In this document: positions 23,565-31,607 of the stretch, one piece after another
How the letters are laid out: each line of letters starts with the position of its first letter
How positions within the stretch are numbered: position 1 is the first letter of the stretch
Source: Streptomyces polyasparticus
GTDB taxonomy: Bacteria; Actinomycetota; Actinomycetes; Streptomycetales; Streptomycetaceae
Reading direction: 5' to 3'
Assembly: GCF_014493765.1 (NCBI RefSeq)
Contig: NZ_JACTVJ010000035.1
Span: 1-64,000 of the forward strand
DNA length: 64,000 nucleotides
Position numbers and translations under genes: made by a program
The notes under the pieces: generated by a model
Database searches by the model: none
What the model was told of the DNA's origin: nothing
What the model saw: the letters and a program-made list of their open reading frames with translations, nothing else

Positions 23565-25054
23565 CAGTGGCCCCTTGCATTGTCCGTGTCAGTGAGGCCC
23601 TTACCCTCGCTGTAGAGGGTCGAGCCATTCCTTTCCAGTTGCCTTACCTCGCCGGGACTCAGCCCTTGAGACTCCGCGTAGTTCATCAGTGGCGTCATCG
23701 CCGCATGCTCTCCGGCCCGCTCAGCGGCCTTGATTCCCTTGACGGAGTCCGCGCTGTTGTCGTACTCCCGTTCCTCGAGCCAATCGACGGTGTTGTTGGC
23801 CCAGGCGGTGTCGAGAGCGCCCCCGAGGGTCTCGATGGCAATCGGAACCGCGATCAGAGCTGCCCCGCCGGTGGGTACGGCCAGCGCGGTTCCGACGCCA
23901 ACTGCCGCTCCGGTGACGGCACTACCGAGAAAGTTGCGCCATTCCGCGCTCTTCTCGAGCTCCTTGTTCCTGGCTGCCTCGTCATCGGCGAATTCCTTGC
24001 CGATCGCCTCGAACCTGGCCTCGTCAAGCATTCCATGGACCTTGACGCTGTACAGCCCGGCATCCATGGCGTCCGTCTTGTTGTCCTGAGCGGCGATGAC
24101 ACTCGAACCGTAGAGCTGCTCCGCCGCGGAAACTGTCGCGTAGGAGTCCTGGTCCGAAGCCAGTGCGCTCAGGAAGGCCGCGGAGTCGTTCTTGCCGAAG
24201 TCCTGGAGCCGATGGTCCTGGACGCCGAACAGGTCGTTGACGCCGCTCAGGTGGTCCTGTTTTGCGGAATCGCCGAATCCCGCTACGGAGTACGTGAGGC
24301 TGCCGATGTGCCCCGAGGCCATCTTCGCCAGGCTGTCCCGCATACCGGGTTGTCCGTCGATCACGTCTGCAGTGTTGTAGTGGTCGACCACCCTGTGCAT
24401 GAGATCGGTGCGCTTCTCGCGCGCCGCGATGGCGTCCTCGCCCTTCAAGGAAGGGATCTCCGGCGTCTTGTCGTCATACGCATACCCCAGTGTCGCCGAC
24501 TCCAGCGCGTGGCCCAGGCTCGCGTAGCCGATCGGCTTGCCGTCCTCGCCCTCCGGCCACTTGCGGGGGTTCTCGACCGCGTCGGAACCCGCTTCCGGTA
24601 CGCCGGACAGGTACGCGAGGTTGTTGACGTCGTCCAGGCCGCCCCCGGACGTGGACTTGCCGAAGAACTCCACCGACGCCTCGGGGTTGTGGGCCAAGCC
24701 GTCCAAGAAGCCAGCCACCGGATCGCTGGGCTTGTCCGAGGGGGGATAGTCGAGCTGGAAGGGGGTCTCCCACAGGTTGCCCGGCTCGCCGAGCACCGAG
24801 TCGTTGCCCTTCTTGCGCTCGAACTCGATCAGTGACGTGCCGTAGTCGTTGAGGAAGCCCGAGTCGAACTTGCCCTTCTGCATCAGGCTGCTGGCGATCT
24901 GGTAACCGTAGGGGCCCTGCAGGCCCTCCCGGATCGGGAACTGCTTGTCGCCGGCCGCGATGACCTCGCGCTGCCACGCGTCGATGCCGGGGGCATTCGA
25001 ACTGGTCGCGTTCGCAAGGGACATGCTCAGGTTGTCCTGGACCTGGGCCAGCAT
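23564..25054 (-). CDS. C-terminal part of the frameshifted WXG-like protein
   Basis: 496 aa if started at the internal ATG 25054; the real reading starts about 35 codons earlier in this frame without any start codon. Long helical and polar protein with one Gly/Ala-rich hydrophobic stretch (AVTGAAVGVGTALAVPTGG and the following AALIAVPIAIETLGGAL) near residue 380-420. No toxin or enzymatic motif is recognisable. It stops in a TGATG overlap with the lipoprotein start. If translated from ATG it would lack the N-terminal helical module needed for export. Confidence 0.65.
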   Translation of the reverse strand: MLAQVQDNLSMSLANATSSNAPGIDAWQREVIAAGDKQFPIREGLQGPYGYQIASSLMQKGKFDSGFLNDYGTSLIEFERKKGNDSVLGEPGNLWETPFQLDYPPSDKPSDPVAGFLDGLAHNPEASVEFFGKSTSGGGLDDVNNLAYLSGVPEAGSDAVENPRKWPEGEDGKPIGYASLGHALESATLGYAYDDKTPEIPSLKGEDAIAAREKRTDLMHRVVDHYNTADVIDGQPGMRDSLAKMASGHIGSLTYSVAGFGDSAKQDHLSGVNDLFGVQDHRLQDFGKNDSAAFLSALASDQDSYATVSAAEQLYGSSVIAAQDNKTDAMDAGLYSVKVHGMLDEARFEAIGKEFADDEAARNKELEKSAEWRNFLGSAVTGAAVGVGTALAVPTGGAALIAVPIAIETLGGALDTAWANNTVDWLEEREYDNSADSVKGIKAAERAGEHAAMTPLMNYAESQGLSPGEVRQLERNGSTLYSEGKGLTDTDNARGH

Positions 25055-25608
25055 CTTCGCGCGGTCGCCCTCGATCGGCGGGCCGGCCGGAGAGGCCAGC
25101 TCCCGCCAGAACTCGAGGGTGCCCTCGCCGCCCAGGCTTGTGGCGAGAGTCGCGGCCGCGTGATCTTCTCGGCGGCGGCGTCGAGTTCGGCCTGCGGCAC
25201 CGGGTCCGTGTTGCCGCCGTCTCCGACCGAATGAACGTAGCCGTCCTCGGTCGAGCCGTTCTGGTGGACGCGGATGTTCTTCGCGCGCGCGTCCACCAGG
25301 GCGGTCTTGAGGTCGCTCTTGTGCTTCGTGAAGTCGTGGTGGATGTCACTCAGCAGCCCGAGGATCGTCTTCGCCTCGGCCGCGGCGTGGGTGAACTCGC
25401 GAGTGGTCTTGGTGATGAACTCCCGGGTGACGGTCGCGTTCACGCCGCTCCAGTCGGCTCCGTTCGCCTGCTGGGCGAGTTCGGCCGCGGAGATGTCGCC
25501 CTTGCCGTCGGCCAGGCGCTGCAGTTTGCCCGTCATCGTCTGCCACTGGTCGACGGCTTCCTTCAGCTTCCCCAGACGGAGTTCCGTCAGCTCCGAGACA
25601 GTCAGCAC
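25027..25608 (-). CDS. N-terminal part of the frameshifted WXG-like protein
   Basis: 193 aa as an open frame, but only the first ~150 residues look like real protein. It starts MLTVSELTELRLGKLKEAVDQWQ and is helical and polar through ADWSGVNATV, EFTHAAAEAKTILGLLSDIH and AELDAAAEKITR. This is the layout of an N-terminal WXG100/LXG-like domain. After about 25158 the frame reads low-complexity PRLSPQAWAARAPSSSGGS, which is out of phase. It lies 15 bp after the 141-aa partner gene. Confidence 0.65.
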   Translation of the reverse strand: MLTVSELTELRLGKLKEAVDQWQTMTGKLQRLADGKGDISAAELAQQANGADWSGVNATVTREFITKTTREFTHAAAEAKTILGLLSDIHHDFTKHKSDLKTALVDARAKNIRVHQNGSTEDGYVHSVGDGGNTDPVPQAELDAAAEKITRPRLSPQAWAARAPSSSGGSWPLRPARRSRATARRCWPRSRTT

Positions 25609-25623
25609 CTGTTCCCCCTGCTT

Positions 25624-26049
25624 CTACTTCAGATAGCTCTCGATGACCGACGACTTGATCGCGGTCTCGATGTCGACGTCGTCCTTCGCGTGCTGCGAGC
25701 GCGCGAAGTCGAGGCCGTTGGAGATGTGGGCGCAGGCTTCCTTGAGGGTCTGGGTCTTGCTGTTCCAGGCGTCGTGCAGCTCAGTGAGGGCCGATCCCGT
25801 GTCGAGGCCGTCGTTGAAGAGCTCGATCGAGGCGTCGAAGGTGCTCGGGCGGGCCAGGTCGCTGTCCACGCGGAAGCGCTCGCGCAGGTCGTAGGCCATG
25901 TTGCCCAGCTTGCCGAGCTCGTTGTCCCGTACGACGAGGTCCTTGCCGCCGCCACCGCCGCCTTCGGCCGGCAGCTGGTTCAGTTGCATCTGCGTCTGCT
26001 GCCGCCCCGCGGCATCAGCCTTCAGCTGCTCCCATTCTTCCCATGCCAT
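25624..26049 (-). CDS. Small helical protein, probable WXG-type partner
   Basis: 141 aa, no signal peptide or membrane helix. It starts MAWEEWEQLKADAAG, has a Gly-rich break (EGGGGGGK, about 29-36), and continues as a long helical region (LGNMAYDLRERFRVD, LTELHDAWNSKTQTLKEACAHIS). The length, helix content and immediate upstream position suggest a partner or chaperone of the following WXG-like protein, as in type VII secretion substrate pairs. No ESX machinery genes are in the window. Function is inference. Confidence 0.75.
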   Translation of the reverse strand: MAWEEWEQLKADAAGRQQTQMQLNQLPAEGGGGGGKDLVVRDNELGKLGNMAYDLRERFRVDSDLARPSTFDASIELFNDGLDTGSALTELHDAWNSKTQTLKEACAHISNGLDFARSQHAKDDVDIETAIKSSVIESYLK

Positions 26050-26174
26050 CCTGAATCCCCCGTCGGGTCACTGCCGCTGCAGACGACCAGGTCGCCAAGA
26101 CCCTATGGATCACCCGAGCGTCGTTGCAAGGGCTAACTGTGAAGGTTTGCGACGAACCGGCCGCCCCAGCAGAA

Positions 26175-26213
26175 GCGCCCGCGTCGTCCACAGCCTGTGG
26201 ATGACGCGGGCGC
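26175..26213 (-). terminator. Long hairpin terminator
   Basis: Arms GCGCCCGCGTCGTCCACAG (26175-26193) and CTGTGGATGACGCGGGCGC (26195-26213) pair with a single mismatch around a very small centre. It lies 17 bp after the stop of the 74-aa secreted protein gene on the minus strand. There is no T-run, as is common in Streptomyces. The VWXG-like cluster starts 126 bp further on. Confidence 0.75.
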
Positions 26214-26229
26214 CGTGCCGCGGGGTCGG

Positions 26230-26454
26230 TCAGAGTGCCGCTCCCAGAGGGCCGAAGCCCGCGTTCGGTTCGTGGGACGCGGGGTGCGCGGCTGACGGTG
26301 CCGTGATGGCCGGATCCGCCGGGGCGACGACTTCGCGGTCGGAGGGGCCTGCGGCCATCGCGTACGGCATCGTGAGAGCCGAGCCGACGCAGATCAGTCC
26401 GCCTGCGAGGCCCGCGCGCAGGCGGCGGGTCGGGGTGGTGGTGCTGGATTCCAT
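26230..26454 (-). CDS. Small secreted protein
   Basis: 74 aa. A twin-Arg-like n-region (RRLRAGLAGG), a hydrophobic core LICVGSALTMPYAM and an AMA-A cleavage site leave a mature peptide of about 40 residues rich in Pro/Ala. The strong hairpin 17 bp after the stop supports it as a real transcription unit. No family recognised. Confidence 0.6.
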   Translation of the reverse strand: MESSTTTPTRRLRAGLAGGLICVGSALTMPYAMAAGPSDREVVAPADPAITAPSAAHPASHEPNAGFGPLGAAL

Positions 26455-26593
26455 GAGGACTCCATAGCAGGACGATTCGGGCTGTTGATCTCAACTCGCC
26501 GTACGGCAAGGTCAGTTCAGTCCGTTCGCTCAATGGCATTAACCGCATGGAGTAAGGGTCAAGACGCGTGGATTGCCCGCCGAATACCCTCAT

Positions 26594-28066
26594 ATGACGA
26601 CCAGCACAGAGCCATTGCTCACGCCTCAGGCCAACGCGGCACTGCGCGATGTACTGCTGCAGTACGGCTACACGCGGGACGGGATCGTCACGCGGATCGG
26701 ACTCGAGGCCGCCCAGGCGCTCAATCGCTACGACCCGGAGCCCGCGCTCCAACTCCTCGGTGAAACCGATCCGTTGGGCGTGCTGATCCGGTTGTTCATG
26801 TGCGGCCGCAGTGTCCCGATCGTCCAGGTCGAGGAGGCCGTCGTGTCGCTGCTCGAACCGGCGGGCGAGGGCCTGGTGCGGGCGGCCGTCTATCTCCATC
26901 CGTACGAGAAGTGGTGGGCGGTGTCGGACTTCCCGCTGTTCCTGCGGCCCGAGCCGCACGACCGGCGGGCCGACCGGGTGCTGCCCATCGGACCGACGGC
27001 GACGCTGCTGCGGCGGGCCACGCTCGGCCACCAGGTGGAGACGGCGCTGGACCTGGGGACCGGATGCGGGGTGCAGGCCCTGCATCTGTCGGACCAGGCG
27101 GCTTCGGTGGTCGCGACCGACCTCTCGCACCGGGCGGCACGTTTCGCCGCGACGACGGCCGCGCTGAACGCGCTCGACTGGGAAGTGCTCGAAGGCGATA
27201 TGGCCCAGGCGGTGGCCGGGCGCCGCTTCGACCTGGTGGTCTCCAACCCGCCGTACGCCGTCGGACCCGGCACGGTGCACTGCGTGTACCGCGACTCGGG
27301 CCGTCCGGGCGACGGCGTGTGCGCCGAACTGGCCGGTGCGGCACCGGAGTTGCTGACCGAGGGCGGCCATCTGCAGTTCCGCGCCAACTGGGCCCATGTC
27401 GCGGGCGAGGACTGGCGCGAGCGCGTCGCGCACTGGATTCCCGAGGGGTCCGGGATGGACGCGTGGGTCGTGCAGCGGGGCGTCACGGACGCCCGGGCCT
27501 ACGTGGACCACTGGCTCGAACAGAGCGGTGGCGAGGAGCACTTGGGGCAGCGTGAGACCTGGCTGCGGTGGTTCGAGGACCGGAAGATCACGGGGGTCGG
27601 CACGGGGACGGTGGTGCTGCGCCGCACGGAGCGCCGCGACCCCGTCGTACGGATCGAGGAACTGTCGCCGGAGGCGGCGGAGCTGACCGGTGGCCAGGTG
27701 GCCGAATGGTTCACGCGGCAGGACTGGCTGCGCGACCACGACCCGCTGACCTCCCGCTTCCGCCCGGGCCCGGGCGTGCGCCTGTGGCAGGAGGCGGGGC
27801 TGCGCTCCGACTCGCCCGCCGGGCCGGGCGGCTGGCACCTCAACCAGCAGCTCCTGAAGATCCCCTCGGACGGCCTCAACTGGAACGAGCGCACCACACC
27901 GCTCGGCGTCGCCCTGATCGGCGGCAGCGGTCGCCCCGACGAGACGCTGGGCGACCAGCTGACCCGGCTCGCGGAGGCGGAGGGCACGGACCGCAGCCGG
28001 CTCGTCCTCGCGGCGCTCCCGGAGGTGGCCCGGCTGGTGGAGCGGGGAGCGCTGATCCCCGGGTGA
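26594..28066 (+). CDS. Class I SAM-dependent methyltransferase, HemK/PrmC-like core
   Basis: 490 aa from ATG 26594. An N-terminal domain (about 1-140) precedes the Rossmann methyltransferase core. That core has motif I DLGTGCGVQALHLS and catalytic motif IV SNPPYA, the (N/D)PPY signature of enzymes methylating glutamine or adenine amino groups. The C-terminal ~200 residues form an additional domain common in actinobacterial homologues. It is likely to modify a translation factor, rRNA or DNA base; the substrate cannot be decided. It stands alone. Confidence 0.88.
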   Translation: MTTSTEPLLTPQANAALRDVLLQYGYTRDGIVTRIGLEAAQALNRYDPEPALQLLGETDPLGVLIRLFMCGRSVPIVQVEEAVVSLLEPAGEGLVRAAVYLHPYEKWWAVSDFPLFLRPEPHDRRADRVLPIGPTATLLRRATLGHQVETALDLGTGCGVQALHLSDQAASVVATDLSHRAARFAATTAALNALDWEVLEGDMAQAVAGRRFDLVVSNPPYAVGPGTVHCVYRDSGRPGDGVCAELAGAAPELLTEGGHLQFRANWAHVAGEDWRERVAHWIPEGSGMDAWVVQRGVTDARAYVDHWLEQSGGEEHLGQRETWLRWFEDRKITGVGTGTVVLRRTERRDPVVRIEELSPEAAELTGGQVAEWFTRQDWLRDHDPLTSRFRPGPGVRLWQEAGLRSDSPAGPGGWHLNQQLLKIPSDGLNWNERTTPLGVALIGGSGRPDETLGDQLTRLAEAEGTDRSRLVLAALPEVARLVERGALIPG

Positions 28067-28249
28067 CCTCCCGCCGAGCAGGCGGTACCCCGTCATTGCA
28101 CGGGGGAGCGAAGTTACTCGCCCACCGGATGCAATACGGGAAGCGGCTGCCGGTCTCCGCAGCGGCGCGGGTGTACGCGTGGCTTGAGTGTCCGATCGTC
28201 AACAGAGCGGGCGCCTCTTCACACCCCCGAGTATCGAGGAGATCCATAG

Positions 28250-29725
28250 ATGCGTGCTGTCAGAAGCACGTCCGCACTGGTCGCCATGGCGGCGGCCGCC
28301 TTCTTGGCGATGGGGAGCGAGCCGGCAGCGGCTGCCCCTGGCTCCGGACAGGGTACGGACGCGACGCGCGGGAGGGCGGCCTGTACGCCTACCGCCCCGT
28401 ACACAGGCTGTGTGACCTTCGCCTACACCGGTGCCAACCAGACCTTCACCGTCCCGGACCGGGCCATCGAGCTCAAGGCCGAGCTGAAGGGCGCCGGCGG
28501 CGGTGGCAGCTTCGAGCTGCCCCCCGCCGGCGGCAGCCAGCAGGCCGGCGCCGGCGGTGTGACCACGGCGACCATGCCCGTACAGCCGGGACAGCAGCTC
28601 ACCGTGGTGGTCGGCGGCGGCGGCAAGTCCGGGGACAACGGACGCCGCGGCGGCTTCGGAGGCGGTGGGCACGGCGGCAACTCCGGGCGCGCCGGTGGTG
28701 GCGGCGGCGGCCGCAGCGGGATCGCCCTCGGCACCACCCAGCTGGCGATCGCCGGTGGTGGTGGCGGCGCGGGCGGCGGCACCAGCCAGCCCGGGGCGGC
28801 CGCAGGCGCCGGTGGCGGTACGACAGGTGCGGGCGCGACCATTCCCGCCGTGGGCGGTGGAGGCACCGAGTCCGCCGGAGGCGCTGCGGGCGCGGGAAGC
28901 GGCTGCACGGCTCTCCCCCTAGAGGGCGTACGCCTGCAAGGCGGCAGTGGCGGCTCGATGAACAACACCACCGGGACGCCGGACGCCGGCGGCGGCGGTG
29001 GCGGCGGCTGGTTCGGCGGCGGCGGCGGCGCCTGCTCCAGTGCTACCAGCCGTTTCGGTGACGGCGGTGGCGGCGGCGGTTCCGGCTACCTCAACAGCAG
29101 CCGCCAGGTCACCGGCACCACCACGCAGGGCGGTGGCGGCACGGCGGGCACCAACACGAAGGACGGCGGCAACGGCTCCGTCAAGCTCCAGTGGCGCCTG
29201 CTCGAGCCCCCGACCATCACGGGCCCGGTCACCGGTGACCTCGAGGGCGAGGGTGAGCCCGGCGCCGTGGTCACGGTGAAGGACAAGGACGGCAACACCG
29301 TCTGCACGGCCACCGTCAACCCCGACGGCAGCTGGTCCTGCACGCCCAGCAAGCTCATGCCGTGCGGGCCGAACGAGTTCACCGCCACGCAGACCAAGGG
29401 CGGCGTCACCTCGGAGGTCGGCAGCTACACGGTGGATGTCGGGCAGCCGTGTGTCAGCCCGCCGGTGATCACCGAGGCGGAGGAGAAGGAGCCGGTCACG
29501 GGCGTGGCCAAGGTCAAGGTGCCCGCCCAGGTGACCGTCCGCGACCAGGACGGCAACGTCGTCTGCACGGCGACCGTCAAGGCGGACGGCACGTGGTCGT
29601 GCTCCCCCAAGAAGCCCCTGCCGCCGTGCACCGAGCTGACGGCGACGATCACGAAGGACGGCGTCACCTCGAAGCCGTCCAAGATGTACCGCACGTACTG
29701 CCCGCCGAAGTACGGCAAGAAGTGA
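28250..29725 (+). CDS. Secreted glycine-rich protein with two C-terminal Ig-like repeats
   Basis: 491 aa. Signal peptide to about residue 29 (ending AAAA). An ordered N-terminal segment FAYTGANQTFTVP leads into a long Gly-rich domain (about 75-325) with repeated GGGG runs, resembling the glycine-rich domain of secreted adhesin-like proteins. Two related repeats of about 80 residues end the protein: VTVKDKDGNTVCTATVNPDG and VTVRDQDGNVVCTATVKADG, each with paired Cys. No sortase motif or anchor was seen, so it may be released or held on the wall. A CGAGGAG ribosome site precedes ATG 28250. Confidence 0.82.
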   Translation: MRAVRSTSALVAMAAAAFLAMGSEPAAAAPGSGQGTDATRGRAACTPTAPYTGCVTFAYTGANQTFTVPDRAIELKAELKGAGGGGSFELPPAGGSQQAGAGGVTTATMPVQPGQQLTVVVGGGGKSGDNGRRGGFGGGGHGGNSGRAGGGGGGRSGIALGTTQLAIAGGGGGAGGGTSQPGAAAGAGGGTTGAGATIPAVGGGGTESAGGAAGAGSGCTALPLEGVRLQGGSGGSMNNTTGTPDAGGGGGGGWFGGGGGACSSATSRFGDGGGGGGSGYLNSSRQVTGTTTQGGGGTAGTNTKDGGNGSVKLQWRLLEPPTITGPVTGDLEGEGEPGAVVTVKDKDGNTVCTATVNPDGSWSCTPSKLMPCGPNEFTATQTKGGVTSEVGSYTVDVGQPCVSPPVITEAEEKEPVTGVAKVKVPAQVTVRDQDGNVVCTATVKADGTWSCSPKKPLPPCTELTATITKDGVTSKPSKMYRTYCPPKYGKK

Positions 29726-29755
29726 CGCGGTAGACAAGCTGGTCGAGCAGTGAGT

Positions 29756-29792
29756 CCGTGGGGGCGCGACCGATCCGGTCGCGCCCCCACGG
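29756..29792. terminator. Bidirectional intrinsic terminator
   Basis: A perfect 17-bp stem (CCGTGGGGGCGCGACCG with CGGTCGCGCCCCCACGG) and an ATC loop sit between the convergent glycine-rich protein and L,D-transpeptidase genes. Confidence 0.92.
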
Positions 29793-29813
29793 TGCGTAGG
29801 TCACGCCCCGTGC

Positions 29814-30536
29814 TCAGCGCGGCTTGCGGCCGAAGACGACCACCGCGTCACCGATCTGCAGCACCTTGTACAGTCGCGCCGCGTCCCCGGGCCGCAGGTT
29901 CACACAGCCCGCCGAGCCGGGCCCGCTGAACAGATTGCTCAGCGAACCGTGGATGGCCTGACCGCGCGAGAAGTACTGGGAGTGCGGCATCGGGGCGTTG
30001 TCGTACAGGGTCGAGATGTCGTGCCGCTTTTTGCGGAACACGGAGTGCCAGCCGTTGCGGGTCTCCAGTCCCGGGCGGCCGCTGCGGATCGGCACGGTCG
30101 CGTAGACCACCTTGCGGCCCTGCTGCACCCACATCAGCTGCCGCGTCAGGTCCACGCACGCCACCCGCCGGTTTCGGACCGGGCAGCGCCCGCCCGCGTT
30201 CGGGTTCTTGCGGGCCGCGGCCACCGTCAGCATGTGGAGCGTGGCGCGGCTCGCGTAACCGTTGGCGGGCTTGATGCCCTCGCGCCGCTGGAACGCCTGG
30301 ACCACCCGGCAGTCCTGCGGTGACTGGCTGCCGTCCACCCGCAGCTTGAGCAGCTTCTCCACCTGCTTCTGATACGGGCCCGTGGCCACCGCGCAGGCCT
30401 CACCCGCGGCCGTACGGCCGGTGGCCGCAGCCGCGGGGAGGGTGCCCGCCCAGGCCACCGACGCTCCGATGACCCCTGTCATCGCGACCAGCCAAGCGCG
30501 CCTCAGTTCCATCTGCTGCCTTTCGTGCCGACTCAT
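29814..30536 (-). CDS. Secreted L,D-transpeptidase (YkuD) with peptidoglycan-binding region
   Basis: 240 aa (232 if started at ATG 30512, which has AAAGG upstream). A signal peptide ends at about PAAAA. A peptidoglycan-binding-like region (about 55-105, VVQAFQRREGIKPANGYASRATL) precedes the YkuD catalytic domain. The active-site signature is H196 in IHGSLSN and C211 in SAGCVNL. The enzyme would form 3-3 cross-links or attach proteins in the cell wall. It is convergent with the secreted glycine-rich protein gene across a shared terminator. Confidence 0.93.
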   Translation of the reverse strand: MSRHERQQMELRRAWLVAMTGVIGASVAWAGTLPAAAATGRTAAGEACAVATGPYQKQVEKLLKLRVDGSQSPQDCRVVQAFQRREGIKPANGYASRATLHMLTVAAARKNPNAGGRCPVRNRRVACVDLTRQLMWVQQGRKVVYATVPIRSGRPGLETRNGWHSVFRKKRHDISTLYDNAPMPHSQYFSRGQAIHGSLSNLFSGPGSAGCVNLRPGDAARLYKVLQIGDAVVVFGRKPR

Positions 30537-30797
30537 GCCGCCTCGTACCGACGGAAGTTCCTCGCGTTCATACGCTGATTGGTGCAGGTGCGTGACGCAT
30601 CGTCAGATGCGCCAAGCGGGGCGCCACGACAGCAAACGGCCCAACTTCGAAGGTGGTCGGCGGGTCAGCCGCACCGCCTGGGGTGTACCCACCACCACCC
30701 CGCTCCGGGCCCCACGCCCAATGTGCCGCCGAGCCCTGATCCCTACCTTCGAAGTACGGCAAGGGAAACCACTCCAAACCATCACAAAGAGGCCGAG

Positions 30798-31607
30798 ATG
30801 TTGGGGAACAAGAGGGACAGGGCGGGCGTCTCCGGGCGGCAGACCGACGAAGCCCTGCGGCTCGTCAAGGTCAGCAAGAGCTACGGAGAGGGCGAGAGCG
30901 CCGTACGGGCGCTGGACGGCGTGAGCCTGTCCCTCGCACGCGGTACGTTCACCGCGGTGATGGGCCCGTCAGGGTCCGGGAAGACCACGCTCCTGCAGTG
31001 CGCGGCCGGGCTCGAACGGCCCGACAGCGGGATCGTGATGGTGGCGGGCGAGGAGATGAGCCAGGGCAGCGAGGCCCAGCTCACGAAGTTCCGGCGGCGG
31101 CGGATCGGGTTCGTGTTCCAGCAGTACAACCTGCTGCCGACCCTGACCGTCGCGCAGAACACCATCCTTCCGCTGAAGCTCGCGGGCCGCCGGATCGACA
31201 AGGCCAAGGCACGCGCCGTCCTGGAGCAGGTCGGCCTCGGCGGACGCCTCAGGCACCGGCCCGACGAGCTCTCCGGCGGTCAGCGCCAGCGCGTCGCCAT
31301 CGCGCGGGCCCTGGTCACCGAGCCGACGGTGGTCTTCGCCGACGAGCCGACCGGCGCGCTCGACATCCGCAGTGCGCGCGATGTGCTGCGGCTGCTCCAG
31401 GAGGCGGTACGGGTGCACGGCCGGACGGTCGTCATGGTGACCCATGACCCGGTGGCCGCCTCGTACGCCGACTCGGTGGTCTTCCTGGCGGACGGGCGGA
31501 TCGCGGGCCACATGGAACGGCCCACGGTCGACGCGGTCGCCGAGCGCCTCGCGCACCTCGGTGACGAGCTCAACGGGTCCGACCACGCAAGCCCGTTGGG
31601 GGTGTGA
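30798..31607 (+). CDS. ABC transporter ATP-binding protein, MacB/LolD type
   Basis: 269 aa from ATG 30798 with AAAGAGG upstream. Walker A GPSGSGKTT, Q-loop FQQYNLLPTLTV, signature LSGGQRQRVAIARALV, Walker B VVFADEPTGALD and H-loop VTHDP are all intact. The class couples to FtsX-type permeases that act as mechanotransmitters rather than classic transporters. The stop overlaps the permease GTG start by 4 bp (GTGA), so they are coupled. A role in drug resistance or lipoprotein handling is likely but unproven. Confidence 0.95.
   Translation: MLGNKRDRAGVSGRQTDEALRLVKVSKSYGEGESAVRALDGVSLSLARGTFTAVMGPSGSGKTTLLQCAAGLERPDSGIVMVAGEEMSQGSEAQLTKFRRRRIGFVFQQYNLLPTLTVAQNTILPLKLAGRRIDKAKARAVLEQVGLGGRLRHRPDELSGGQRQRVAIARALVTEPTVVFADEPTGALDIRSARDVLRLLQEAVRVHGRTVVMVTHDPVAASYADSVVFLADGRIAGHMERPTVDAVAERLAHLGDELNGSDHASPLGV

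Larger units (their letters stand above)
23564..25608 (-). pseudogene. Frameshifted WXG-like secretion-substrate gene (two ORFs combined)
   Basis: The two frames described separately below read as one interrupted protein of about 680 residues. The first frame is meaningful through AAEKITR and turns into an Arg/Pro/Ser-rich shadow at about 25158. The second frame becomes meaningful at the same point, reading TLATSLGGEGTLEFWREL before its first ATG. A small indel, or a larger deletion with frame loss, is the simplest explanation. Sequencing error cannot be excluded. Confidence 0.7.
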
